A stretch of DNA of 64,000 nt from Archivesica marissinica (GCA_014843695.1 CM026397.1:43258780-43322779); one strand, 5' to 3'. Positions 55,401 to 63,083 are shown, counted from the first letter of the stretch. Notes: generated by a model from the sequence alone, not told the origin. Made by a program: numbers and translations.

Positions 55401-58400
55401 ACATGTGATGTGTCATATATGCTCTACATACATCATTGTCTGGACAGTGTATCTATCCACACTTGATGTGTCATATATGCTCTACATACATCATTGTCTG
55501 GACAGTGTATCTATCCACACTTGATGTGTCATATATGCTCTACATACATCATTGTCTGGACAGTGTATCTATCCACACTCAATGTGTTATATCTGCTCTA
55601 CATACAACATTGTCTGGACAGTGTATCTATCCACACTTGATGTGTCATATATGCTCTACATACATCATTGTCTGGACAGTGTATCTATCCACACTCAATG
55701 TGTCATATATGCTCTACATACATCATTGTCTGGACAGTGTATCTATCCACACTCAATGTGTCATATATGCTCTACATACATCATTGTCTGGACAGTGTAT
55801 CTATCCACATGTGATGTGTCATATATGCTCTACATACATCATTGCCTGGACAGTGTATCTATCCACACTTGATGTGTCATATATGCTCTACATAGTGTAT
55901 CTATCCACACTTGATGTGTTATATATGCTCTACATACATCATTGTCTGGACAGTGTATCTATCCACACTCAATGTGTCATATATGCTCTACATACATCAT
56001 TGTCTGGACAGTGTATCTATCCACACTCAATGTGTCATATATGCTCTACATACATCATTGTCTGGACAGTGTATCTATCCACATGTGATGTGTCATATAT
56101 GCTCTACATACATCATTGCCTGGACAGTGTATCTATCCACACTTGATGTGTCATATATGCTCTACATAGTGTATCTATCCACACTTGATGTGTTATATAT
56201 GCTCTACATACATCATTGTCTGGACAGTGTATCTATCCACACTCAATGTGTCATATATGCTCTACATACATCATTGTCTGGACAGTGTATCTATCCACAC
56301 TCAATGTGTCATATATGCTCTACATACATCATTGTCTGGACAGTGTATCTATCCACATGTGATGTGTCATATATGCTCTACATACATCATTGCCTGGACA
56401 GTGTATCTATCCACACTTGATGTTTCATATATGCTCTACATAGTGTATCTATCCACACTCAATGTGTCATATATGCTCTACATACATATATATGTTTTGT
56501 AGCTAAAGCAGATGAAGATGAGGGAACCATATCTCAACCAGGGAGCCCCAAAGAAGGTGGAGAGGAAGTGAAAGCCGACATGGGTGATGTTTCTGATACA
56601 GTGGTTAGAGAGAAGAGTGCAACTTCTGTCGGAATAGGTCAAATATTTCCACATCGATGTATAACTGTAACCAAGAAACAAACATTATTTACTCTACTGT
56701 AGGTCTATGATGCCCCCCACCCATAAATTTTTATTTAACAAATTGTCAGATATTACCTTTATTCTAGATTGTTTGGGCCTTGCAAATATTAGGTATTTTT
56801 GCCATCTGTTTCCTGGGTTAGACACTAACTTTTTAAACAGGAATCCCGAAGGGACTTCTGCTATTGAAATCAGGAGGCCCTCCCCAAAATCAGGAATCCC
56901 TCCCAATTTTGTATAATAATAACATAACAGGCTTATGTAAGTTATAATATGAGAAAACTACGATGTCTGTAGTTTTTATCGTTTGTATTTTCCACTTTGC
57001 ACACCCAGTGACAAATGTGCCAGTTGTATCATACTTTTTGCAAACCTCACAAAAATGTTTTGTGTTACTTTCATAGGTTAACCAGGAACATTCTTTTTTT
57101 TCCAACCTCTTTGATTTCATTACAAATCATAAAATTAATGCACTGATGCACAACAATAAATGACCACATTTACGCTTTCATCTGCGCCAATGGATTAATA
57201 TAAGTTGTTAAAACTTGCTTCGCAATCATTGTAAAATAAATAAAGTTTAAACTTAAACAATAAAGTAAGGATCATGTTTATCACCTTTTCTATGGTTTCT
57301 ATGTAAATAATTTTCTAAGCAAATTGTTATATTAAATCAAACAAATAAAACTAACATACTGACATACATGTAAACACAGGCACAAGACACAACATTTTTT
57401 TGCCCTATGGTCATATAGTAAGTAATGTTTACTAAAGGCAACCAACGGAAATGAAACATGCATGCAGAAACATCGACGAGAAACTAGGTAAACACGACCA
57501 GATCACTGATATGCCCTTGTGGTCCCGACCGGAAGACCTTAATCTATCAACAAATACTTTTTATTTCATGGAGATCGGTCAAATAACACCAGAACCCGAG
57601 GTTATAACACTTTTCTCCAATTTCAAAGTCAATCTCAAGCTTCTGGTTGGTTCTGCTGAGTGTAAAACTCAGACTCAACCAATCAAATTACTTGAGTTTG
57701 AGATTTGAGAATAGTTTTATAACCTCAGGCACTGAATGGCACATTGTTTCATCTTGAACAGCAGGAAATGCAATGTTGTCGTTTTCGCTGGGTGTTTGGG
57801 TTTTGACAAGATCCGCTGTGAATGAGTGCTGTGATTGTTTTGTCAATCTGAGTGAATATTACACAGAATTAATGGTCTGCAAATTATGCTCTCGTCATTC
57901 TTCTCTGCCTACTCCAACGTAATTGAACCTTTAGCACGCTGTAGGCGTAATGAGAGACAACAAATGTGTGATCTTTTTCTTACTTTACCTAGAAAGTAGG
58001 GCTTGCTATTTAATTCAAATGGTCCCATCAGGGTATATGTACTTTTATATTACAGTTCTTTAACGATTGCATTTCAGAGAGCAGCACAACTATGATTTCA
58101 TCGGTTTCTGTATCAGAGAGAGTGTTTGCTAGTAGTGAAATGGATGATTCTTCCATACAATTCGAATCATTAGTCATTGATGCGGAAAACAGCTTACAGG
58201 TGTGCTACCTTGATAGTAAAGGAAACGTTTCTTAACTCTTTGCATGCTGGGTAAAATAAATGCCATAAATAGTTCCAAATAATTGTAGCAGATGACAAAT
58301 CATTAATGTGATTTTCTTATTTATAGCTCTGTTTGTAACACAATTCTAATGAAATTTCATGACATATTTGACTGTTATTTTCACCACTCGCATGCAAAGA

Positions 58401-61400
58401 GTCAATATAACAAGAATAGCTTTTCTCAAACTCAAGCTACTGCAGTGAAACCCCTCTAAATAGACCAGAGTTGGGGGGGGGGTCGTCTTATAGGCAAGTA
58501 AATATGGTAGTTAAATTCAGATTTGATCATAATAAGTTGCAGGGGTAAATTACAGATCAACACTCGCATATTAATAAAATCTGTTCGGAAAAGAGGGGTT
58601 CCAGTTTACATTGGTTTGTTTAAAATGAAAAATGAAGGGAAATATTCAAGGTATTCCGGTTTAGTGGTATTCCGGTTTAGAGGTATTCCGGTTTAGTGGT
58701 ATTCTGGTTTAGAGGTATTCCGGTTTAGAGGTATTCCGGTTTTGTGGGGTTTCACTGTATATTATAATCTTAATCCTTAAAATGCTGAATAAATTAGAAG
58801 GAATGTGCAAACAACATAGATCCAGATTATCCACAACGTAACTCCGTGTCTGAACAGGATCTATGTTGTTTGCTATTCAGCCAAGTGTTCCACTATCCAA
58901 ATAGCAACAGCATAGAACCTGATCAGACGGTACGTTCTTTGCCATCTGATCTGGCTCTATGTTGTTTGCAAAAATGAATATACTCGTATAGCGTTACTGT
59001 CTCAGTAGAGGAAGAGCTGGCAGAAACATCTGCTGCGTGTCTCAGTAGAGGAAGAGCTGGGAGAAACATCTGCTGTGTGTCTCAGTAGAGGAAGAGCTGG
59101 CAGAAACATCTGCTGTGTGTCTCAGTAGAGGAAGAGCTGGCAGAAACATCTGCTGTGTGTCTCAGTAGAGGAAGAGCTTGGAGAAACATCTGTTGCGTGT
59201 CTCAGTAGAGGAAGAGCTGGCAGAAACATCTGCGTGTCTCAGTAGAGGAAGAGCTTGGAGAAACATCTGCTGCGTGTCTCAGTAGAGGAAGAGCTGGCAG
59301 AAACATCTGCTGTGTGTCTCAGTAGAGGAAGAGCTGGCAGAAACATCTGCTGTGTGTCTCAGTAGAGGAAGAGCTGGCAGAAACATCTGCTGCGTGTCTC
59401 AGTATAGGAAGAGCTTGGAGAAACATCTGCTGCGTGTCTCAGTAGAGGAAGAGCTGGGAGAAACATCTGCTGTGTGTCTCAGTAGAGGAAGAGCTGGCAG
59501 AAACATCTGCTGCGTGTCTCAGTAGAGGAAGAGCTGGCAGAAACATCTGCTGTGTGTCTCAGTAGAGGAAGAGCTTGGAGAAACATCTGCTGCATGTCTC
59601 AGTAGAGGAAGAGCTGGCAGAAACATCTGCGTGTCTCAGTAGAGGAAGAGCTGGCAGAAACATATGCTGCATGTCTCAGTAGAGGAAGAGCTGGCAGAAA
59701 CATCTGCTGCATGTCTCAGTAGAGGAAGAGCTTGGAGAAACATCTGCTGCGTGTCTCAGTAGAGGAAGAGCTGGCAGAAACATCTGCTGCGTGTCTCAGT
59801 AGAGGAAGAGCTGGCAGAAACATCTGCTGCGTGTCTCAGTAGAGGAAGAGCTTGGAGAAACATCTGCTGCGTGTCTCAGTAGAGGAAGAGCTGGCAGAAA
59901 CATCTGCTGCGTGTCTCAGTAGAGGAAGAGCTGGCAGAAACATCTGCTGCATGTCTCAGTAGAGGAAGAGCTTGGAGAAACATCTGCTGTGTTTCTCAGT
60001 AGAGGAAGAGCTTGGAGAAACATCTGCTGTGTGTCTCAGTAGAGGAAGAGCTTGGAGAAACATCTGCTGCGTGTCTCAGTAGAGGAAGAGCTATGAGAAA
60101 CATCTGCTGCGTGTCTCAGTAGAGGAAGAGCTGGGAGAAACATCTGCTGCGTGTCTCAGTAGAGGAAGAGCTGGGAGAAACATCTGCTGTGTGTCTCAGT
60201 AGAGGAAGAGCTGGGAGAAACATCTGCTGCATGTCTCAGTAGAGGAAGAGCTTGGAGAAACATCTGCTGCATGTCTCAGTAGAGGAAGAGCTTGGAGAAA
60301 CATCTGCTGTGTGTCTCAGTAGAGGAAGAGCTTGGAGATACATCTGCTGCGTGTCTCAGTAGAGGAAGAGCTGTGAGAAACATCTGCTGCGTGTCTCAGT
60401 AGAGGAAGAGCTGGCAGAAACATCTGCTGCATGTCTCAGTAGAGGAAGAGCTGGGAGAAACATCTGCTGTGTGTCTCAGTAGAGGAAGAGCTTGGAGAAA
60501 CATCTGCTGCATGTCTCAGTAGAGGAAGAGCTGGGAGAAACATCTGCTGTGTGTCTCAGTAGAGGAAGAGCTGTGAGAAACATCTGCTGCATGTCTCAGT
60601 AGAGGAAGAGCTGTGAGAAACGGCTGCTGCCAATACTCCGCAAAATACTCAATTCTGTATAAGCCAGGCTTAAAACTCTGCATGGGAATTTATTTATCTC
60701 CACAAATAGTGCAATGGAATATAGGTCTTATTTACTGTCCAGCTGACTTGCAGTGGGTTTGTGGTTCTACCTGTGTCTGAAATAATGTCTGGAGGGACAC
60801 TGGGGGTCTTGGAAACTTGCTGTTGCAGACTGCGAAAACTTTTAGAAATCACATGTCATTCGGACTGACAGATTCAACAATGTTGTCAATCCGAACAAAA
60901 ATCTGTCAGTCCGAAAGGCGATTATATAGAATGATCAAATCGACTCAAAAATGATGTAATTGTATCTTTATTATAATTTTCTATATAATTAACAACTACA
61001 CAGCTAAGCACTTGGTCTACTACTAGGCCTATATTGTATATATAATTAACAACTACACAGCTAAGCACTTGGTCTACTACTAGGCCTATATTGTATATAT
61101 AATTAACAACTACACAGCTAAGCACTTGGTCTACTACTAGGCCTATATTGTCCCTTAAAGTGCTGAATAGTGCAAAGAACAAAGAGCTAGATCAGCAGGC
61201 ATGTAGCATACTGTCTGATCAGGCTCTATATTGTTTGCTATTTGGCCCAGTGTTTTGGGGGTTACATTCGTTTCGATCCTGGTTTTGAACCATCAAAATT
61301 CTTCAGCTAACTAAACTACACAGCTGGTCTAGGATTGAAACGAAAGGCAAGTGTGAGGAAGTACAGTGCTGTATACGACTAAACATAACTGCACAGCTGG

Positions 61401-63083
61401 TCTAAGATTGAAACGAAAGGCAAGTGTGAGGAAGTACAGTGCTGTATACGACTGAACTTAACTGCACAGCTGGTCTAAGATTGAAACGAAAGGCAAGTGT
61501 GAGGAAGTACAGTGCCGTATACGACTGAACATAACTGCACAGCTGGTCTAGGATTGAGACGAAAGGCTGGTCTAGGAAGGCTAATGTGAGGAAGTACAGT
61601 GCTGTATATGCTCATAATAGTATGATAAAACTACCAAATTACACAAAAAATACAGAAAATCTACTTCAAATAATGACGGAATGAAAGGTAATCACCGTTT
61701 TGCTTTTCTTCTGGCAATACATGTATGTCCAAATGACCCTTGAGGTTAAAATCTCTAGAGTCAAGCTGGGTTGTTCAAGAGTCAATCAATATTCATGTTG
61801 GTACTTTCCATACAGGTAACCGACCATATAATAACATCTGGACCAAGGTGTGTTTGGGTGCAACCAGATCAGCCTGCCACTGAATGTGCAGTGCTGTAGG
61901 TTTTTTTTTATCAGAATTAGAGAAATTGATTAGTTTGCTGAGCTTTGCATCTGGGTTTAGGACCTTACAAGTAAGTTTTGTGTTACTTTGCAACTTGTAT
62001 AGTCCTACATTGTATCCCATGAATAACTAATAGAAATGACGATTATGCAAAAAAATAGATCTTTTTCATGATATAAATAACAATTACATATGTAAACATA
62101 TAATATAAATTACAGTTATTTTACAATAATCTATCGATACTACATACTAATATAGTATATATACAAATGCATTTATTAATTTTTATAAAGAGAGAAGAAA
62201 TTAGGTTTGAAAGTAAGATAGCTGGAGAAGAGATGAAAAATTCCGATCCAGAATACAAACATCTTAAAAAAAGATCTGCATTTAATTTGATGAAGCAGGA
62301 AATCAGTACGAAATGGAGCGAGTACGATTCCAAAGCCCTGCATGCATTTCTCAATCTCATATATAGCCAAATATTCATTTCAATATCTATGGAACTTTGA
62401 ATTGTTATCCATAAATAATATGTATAATTAACATCATTTGCGAAATCAACTAAAATTCTGAGTAAAAGGGGATTCTGATCAGCTGTTTGTAGGAATCTGA
62501 ACAGTTCAATAATACTGCAAGATAGCAATGTAACCAGTCGTAATTACTATGAAACAAAGTGATTTTCATAAAATATATTTAGTTATCAATGGAAAAAAAA
62601 AAATTGTTTTCTTGAAGTTTACAGGTTACAAAGCAGCTTTTGAAATGACCTTTAACCTGCGCGATACTAGTTGTTTTCTGCTCCGTGATTGGTTCAAATT
62701 GCTACGACAATAAAAATTGCGCTTTCATTTAATTATTTTGTGATGGTATAAAACGTTACCGAATATAAAAATACACGTCAGATATGGACACTTTTCATCG
62801 ACGAAAGACGAAATCGATCATTAAAAACGTGAGTCATGCGAACCAGCGTAACACAATGTTTGGTCGTCAGGACTGCAATTTCGCAGTCTGTGTTGGTGCT
62901 ACTCAAAGTCCAAAACAATAATACGCCAATCAGATTTCTTATTACTTATGTAGCATTCATTGTAGAAATAACATTTTCAGAGCGAGAAATTCAGTACAAG
63001 TCGGATGGTGATTGAGAGACTGATTAATGTGAATAATTACCATGCCAAGCAGGCATTGTATCGAGGTTATGACATCGTTACAG
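28303..63083 (+). CDS. DNAI4: Axonemal dynein intermediate chain 4 (WDR78)-like gene, six internal exons
   Basis: Six exons on the + strand, at 28303-28484, 34714-34821, 52644-52713, 56503 to about 56698, 58078-58199 and 62981-63083, can be chained in consistent phase with GT/AG borders. In order they carry LTETETIWLLDMPGVSVS, GNDHYAERGTKTFN with a QTD, DIGVNATTWDMYD, a Ser/Glu-rich linker, FESLVIDAENSLQ and VNNYHAKQALYRGY. From memory of the family, this is the order in the N-terminal half of DNAI4/WDR78. The ERG-TFN-QTD and ATxWDMYD blocks are also shared with DNAI1. DNAI4 proteins take part in axonemal dynein assembly and function in motile cilia. The WD40 propeller is not in the window and should follow 64000. 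The first exon seen starts in phase 1, so at least one upstream exon is missing. The introns are filled with minisatellites. DNAI1 or DNAI3 is a less likely alternative. Confidence 0.75.
28530..28607 (+). repeat. Dispersed repeat, half-copy of palindromic MITE
   Basis: The segment runs from AACTCAAGTTCAGCCGAGTG through CACTTGAGCTCGAGTTTGA to GATTTATAAC. It aligns with the right half of the palindromic element at 57596-57728 (CTGCTGAGTG, TTACTTGAGTTTGAG, TTTTATAAC). The left half is absent here. Confidence 0.6.
29207..29300. mobile_element. 94-bp element with perfect 16-bp inverted ends
   Basis: TAACAATTGAATGTTC at 29207-29222 is the exact reverse complement of 29285-29300. The interior is AT-rich. 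It resembles a very small MITE or a hairpin. No clear target-site duplication is visible. Confidence 0.5.
29841..30550. repeat. 109-bp tandem array, about 6.5 copies
   Basis: Units begin ACCCAGGCAGGGGTTGTGGC and run through ATTTAGATCCACTTTGCC, CTCTCCTTCATCCATTGG and AATAGATCTGGTGCCCACC. Successive starts at 29841, 29950, 30057 and 30166 give steps of 109, 107 and 109 bp. The last unit breaks off near 30550 and is followed after 40 bp by the 28-bp array. Confidence 0.95.
30591..33862. repeat. 28-bp tandem array, about 117 copies
   Basis: The unit core is ACTCTCATACAGTACC followed by a CGCTGACCAGAT variant. A whole block of variants is duplicated at an offset of 784 bp, exactly 28 units: CACTGACCAGG at 30721 recurs at 31505, and TACTAGCTG at 31024 recurs at 31808. 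Units in the right part (after about 32700) are more uniform. The array is intronic. Confidence 0.98.
33863..34713. other. Intron, non-array part before exon B
   Basis: This is AT-rich unique DNA leading to the acceptor TATAATCAG of exon B. I see no gene, SINE or strong repeat in it. Confidence 0.6.
34714..34821 (+). CDS. DNAI4: DNAI4-like exon B (GNDHYAERGTKTFN block)
   Basis: The exon is 36 codons, phase 0 at both ends. The acceptor is AATCAG at 34708-34713 and the donor is AAT|GTAAGT at 34822. A second AG at 34719-34720 would put a stop at once, so the earlier one was chosen. It also keeps the family spacing Y-x9-GND between exons A and B. It encodes GNDHYAERGTKTFNEIQK and LIQTDTVAFN, the conserved ERG..TFN...QTD block. 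Confidence 0.85.
34877..35020 (+). mobile_element. tRNA-derived SINE, 3'-truncated
   Basis: The head GAGAGGTGGCCGAATTGTC resembles a tRNA-Leu/Ser box A, and GGTTTGAATCCC is a box B. The body CTATCCAGCTAGCTTGCAG then TTGATTCTACCCAGG resembles a SINE body common in molluscs, from memory. The usual downstream part after CCCAGG is missing. Confidence 0.7.
35069..39548. repeat. 37-bp tandem array, about 122 copies
   Basis: The unit core is ATCATGTATTTGTGAGGAAA then TCGGAGATATTTACAAC. A 34-bp variant lacking one 3-bp step (TACATCATG instead of TACAACATCATG) recurs at about 35206, 35872, 35982 and elsewhere. Variants GTTAT and GGTAT in place of GATAT are scattered, and 38000-39470 is nearly homogeneous. 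The array lies in the 17.8-kb intron between exons B and C. Confidence 0.98.
39549..39843. other. Short unique spacer between two arrays
   Basis: About 295 bp of non-repetitive intronic DNA separates the 37-bp and 22-bp arrays. I see no gene in it. Confidence 0.6.
39844..40917. repeat. 22-bp AT-rich tandem array, about 48 copies
   Basis: The unit is CATGTATTTGACTTATATTATA with CATATATTTGACC-type and GCATG variants. It is intronic and very AT-rich. Confidence 0.97.
40918..41270. other. Unique spacer between two arrays
   Basis: About 350 bp of intronic DNA. Short opposing open frames of about 70 codons occur but show no domain. 41229-41270 looks like a degenerate edge of the 53-bp array (ACAGTCGTGAAAAATC). 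Confidence 0.5.
41271..51351. repeat. 53-bp tandem array, about 190 copies
   Basis: The unit core is TTTCTCCGTAGTACAGGTAT then AAACAGTCGTGCGATATCTC and TCCTGCCACAGCG. Length variants come from CTCTC/CTC loss, missing CGTG, missing ACA and an ACACAC expansion. The minus strand has no stops in any frame of the unit and the period is not divisible by three, so the same three peptides rotate through all minus frames, giving artificial frames up to 859 codons. A stretch around 45751-45954 recurs at 48478-48681 (offset 2727 bp) with the same variants. A rare ACATGTATAAACAGTCCTGC unit occurs at about 43283 and 49251. The array is intronic. Confidence 0.98.
51352..52643. other. Intron, non-array part before exon C
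   Basis: Unique AT-rich DNA containing a SINE at about 51980-52238, listed separately. It ends in the pyrimidine-rich TTTTTATTGTTGTTGTAG acceptor of exon C. No other gene is visible. Confidence 0.6.
51980..52238 (+). mobile_element. tRNA-derived SINE, copy 1
   Basis: It has box B GGTTCGATCCC, then CAGATGGGACTTTAAACCAA, CCAGAGGAGACTCTAGAATG, TGGGCAACCGATAGCGACG and an AATAAACGTAAAA tail. The 5' tRNA-like head is degraded. It is in the same orientation as, and homologous over its length to, the copy at 53839-54116. Confidence 0.8.
52644..52713 (+). CDS. DNAI4: DNAI4-like exon C (DIGVNATTWDMYD block)
   Basis: The acceptor is TTGTTGTAG at 52635-52643 and the donor is AAGA|GTAAGT at 52714. It starts in phase 0 and ends in phase 1. 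It encodes DIGVNATTWDMYDTFQEVEK, the conserved ATxWDMYD block of axonemal intermediate chains. The 33-bp array begins only 13 bp after the donor. Confidence 0.85.
52727..53740. repeat. 33-bp tandem array, about 31 copies
   Basis: The unit core is TTTACTGCACAGAAGTTCCA then TACAACACCTTCC. Some units are short (GAAGTACAACACC at about 53037 and 53230). Because the period is 11 codons, all three + frames stay open for long stretches. It lies right after exon C's donor, so it is intronic. Confidence 0.97.
53839..54116 (+). mobile_element. tRNA-derived SINE, copy 2 (full length)
   Basis: The 5' head has box A-like GTCCAGTGGTTAACACTCTG, an anticodon-arm-like CTGGACTGCGAATCCAG and box B GGTTCAATCC. 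The body has CAGATGGGACTTTAAACCAA and CCAGAGGAGACTCTAGAATG, and the tail is GATAAATAAACATAAAA. This shows descent from a tRNA gene by the SINE route. It is not a functional tRNA because the 3' acceptor strand is replaced by SINE body. Confidence 0.85.
54533..54886. mobile_element. MITE-like element with 14-bp perfect inverted ends
   Basis: ACTACCATCCATAC at 54533-54546 is the reverse complement of 54873-54886. Similarity extends inward (CCTATAAGAC against CGTATAAGGC). The interior holds an AT run and a GGGGGGGGGG tract followed by TCATCTTATAG. A piece of a related end lies at 58474-58511. Confidence 0.65.
54958..56487. repeat. 58-bp tandem array, about 27 copies
   Basis: The unit core is TTGTCTGGACAGTGTATCTA then TCCACACTCAATGTGTCATA and TATGCTCTACATACATCA. 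Sites alternate CTCAATG, CTTGATG and ATGTGATG. A 274-bp block carrying a shortened unit (CTACATAGTGTATC) repeats at about 55891, 56165 and 56439. The array ends 15 bp before exon D. Confidence 0.97.
56503..56698 (+). CDS. DNAI4: DNAI4-like exon D (Ser/Glu-rich linker), 3' border uncertain
   Basis: The acceptor is TATGTTTTGTAG ending at 56502. The first two bases complete the codon split after exon C, giving KADEDEGTISQPGSPKEGG and DVSDTVVREKSATS. This acidic, Ser-rich, low-conservation linker fits the region between the WDMYD block and the next helix. Two donors keep exon E open with plausible borders: 56699 (GTAGGT, phase 2, paired with 58078) and 56628 (GTCGGA, phase 0, paired with an acceptor at 58079). 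56667 (GTAACC, phase 0) is a third option. The AG|GT at 56638 would put a stop in exon E. Confidence 0.6.
57161..57251 (+). mobile_element. SINE 3' end, 5'-truncated
   Basis: CCACATTTACGCTTTCATCT through AACTTGCTTCGCAATCATTG to AAATAAATAAAGTTTAAAC matches the 3' end of the SINE at 63239-63465. The tRNA-like head is missing, as expected from incomplete reverse transcription. Confidence 0.75.
57596..57728. mobile_element. Palindromic MITE, about 133 bp
   Basis: The ends GAGGTTATAA (57598-57607) and TTATAACCTC (57717-57726) are exact inverted repeats. The inner arms AATCTCAAGCTTCTGG and its imperfect complement around ACTTGAGTTTGAGATT make almost the whole element a hairpin. Half of a related copy lies at 28530-28607. 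Confidence 0.65.
58078..58199 (+). CDS. DNAI4: DNAI4-like exon E (FESLVIDAENSLQ)
   Basis: The acceptor is GCATTTCAG ending at 58077 (or 58079) and the donor is CAG|GTGTGC at 58200. It ends in phase 0. It encodes SSTTMISSVSVSERVFASS and then FESLVIDAENSLQ, a Ser-rich linker followed by a likely helix, in the position expected before the ERL...RGY block of exon F. The other two frames carry stops. Confidence 0.7.
58235..58402. mobile_element. MITE-like element, 13-bp inverted ends
   Basis: ACTCTTTGCATGC at 58235-58247 is the exact reverse complement of 58390-58402. The 168-bp interior is AT-rich and non-coding. It starts 36 bp after exon E. Confidence 0.65.
58443..58757. mobile_element. MITE-like element with CAGTGAAACCCC ends and internal repeats
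   Basis: CAGTGAAACCCC at 58443-58454 is the exact reverse complement of 58746-58757. The right part holds about six copies of a 17-18 bp repeat (GGTATTCCGGTTTAGAG) between 58650 and 58745. The left part holds a fragment (58474-58511, GTCGTCTTATAG to ATATGGTAGT) related to the end of the element at 54533-54886, suggesting nesting. Confidence 0.6.
58775..58975. mobile_element. Inverted-repeat element, GCAAACAACATAGATC family, copy 1
   Basis: GCAAACAACATAGATCCAG begins at 58807 and its complement ends at 58969, with 20 of 21 bp matching. The flank CCTTAAAATGCTGAATA is shared with the copy at 61152, and an internal CTATGTTGTTTGCTATT also recurs there. Confidence 0.6.
58999..60630. repeat. 40-bp tandem array, about 41 copies
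   Basis: The unit core is TGTCTCAGTAGAGGAAGAGC then TGGCAGAAACATCTGCTGCG, with GGCAG, TGGAG, GGGAG and GTGAG variants and TGC/TGT steps. Two units are 36 bp, lacking CTGC (about 59230 and 59629). The array is intronic, between exons E and F. Each unit carries a TGTCTCAG acceptor-like string. Confidence 0.97.
60984..61150. repeat. 57-bp tandem repeat, about 3 copies
   Basis: AACAACTACACAGCTAAGCA starts at 60991, 61048 and 61105. Each unit continues through GGTCTACTACTAGGCC and TATATTGTATATATAATT. The period of 19 codons keeps a short minus-strand frame open, which I do not regard as coding. Confidence 0.95.
61152..61250. mobile_element. GCAAACAACATAGATC family, copy 2 (partial)
   Basis: It begins CCCTTAAAGTGCTGAATA and contains GCTAGATCAG and CTGATCAGGCTCTATATTG with TTTGCTATTTGGCCCAGTG. 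It aligns with the left half of the element at 58775-58975. Confidence 0.55.
61308..61610. repeat. 73-bp tandem repeat, four copies
   Basis: CACAGCTGGTCTA occurs at 61319, 61392, 61465 and 61538, spaced 73 bp. Units run through GATTGAAACGAAAGGCAAG and GAGGAAGTACAGTGCTGTAT. The last copy has a short insertion (GGTCTAGGAAGGC). Confidence 0.95.
62981..63083 (+). CDS. DNAI4: DNAI4-like exon F (VNNYHAKQALYRGY)
   Basis: The acceptor is ACATTTTCAG ending at 62980 and the donor is ACAG|GTACGT at 63084. It starts in phase 0 after exon E and ends in phase 1. It encodes SEKFSTSRMVIERLINVNNY then HAKQALYRGYDIVT, matching the ER-x-L...N-x-Y...Y-R-G region that precedes the WD40 propeller in this family. 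The next exon is outside the window. Confidence 0.8.

Larger units (their letters stand above)
56699..58077. other. Intron between exons D and E
   Basis: It holds a 5'-truncated SINE end (57161-57251) and a palindromic MITE (57596-57728), both listed separately. An 85-codon frame at 57451-57708 runs into the MITE and is not credible as a gene. The rest is unremarkable. Confidence 0.6.
60631..62980. other. Intron before exon F, partly repetitive
   Basis: It holds the 57-bp and 73-bp small arrays and a second MITE copy, listed separately. The rest is AT-rich. An open frame at 62167-62400 (REEIRFESKIAGEEMKNS and KKRSAFNLMKQEISTKW) looks peptide-like, but I do not recognise it and it lacks a usable in-phase donor, so I do not call it an exon. 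Confidence 0.55.

Noticed and set aside
54941..56502. Frames repeating SGQCIYPH and related peptides
   Set aside because: They are shadows of the 58-bp array. Frames change with each unit and no domain is present.
57451..57708. 85-codon + strand frame
   Set aside because: Its last third lies inside a palindromic MITE and the rest has no domain or splice support.
653..60630. CRISPR-like repeat arrays
   Set aside because: Units are directly adjacent with no unique spacers, and the genome is eukaryotic.
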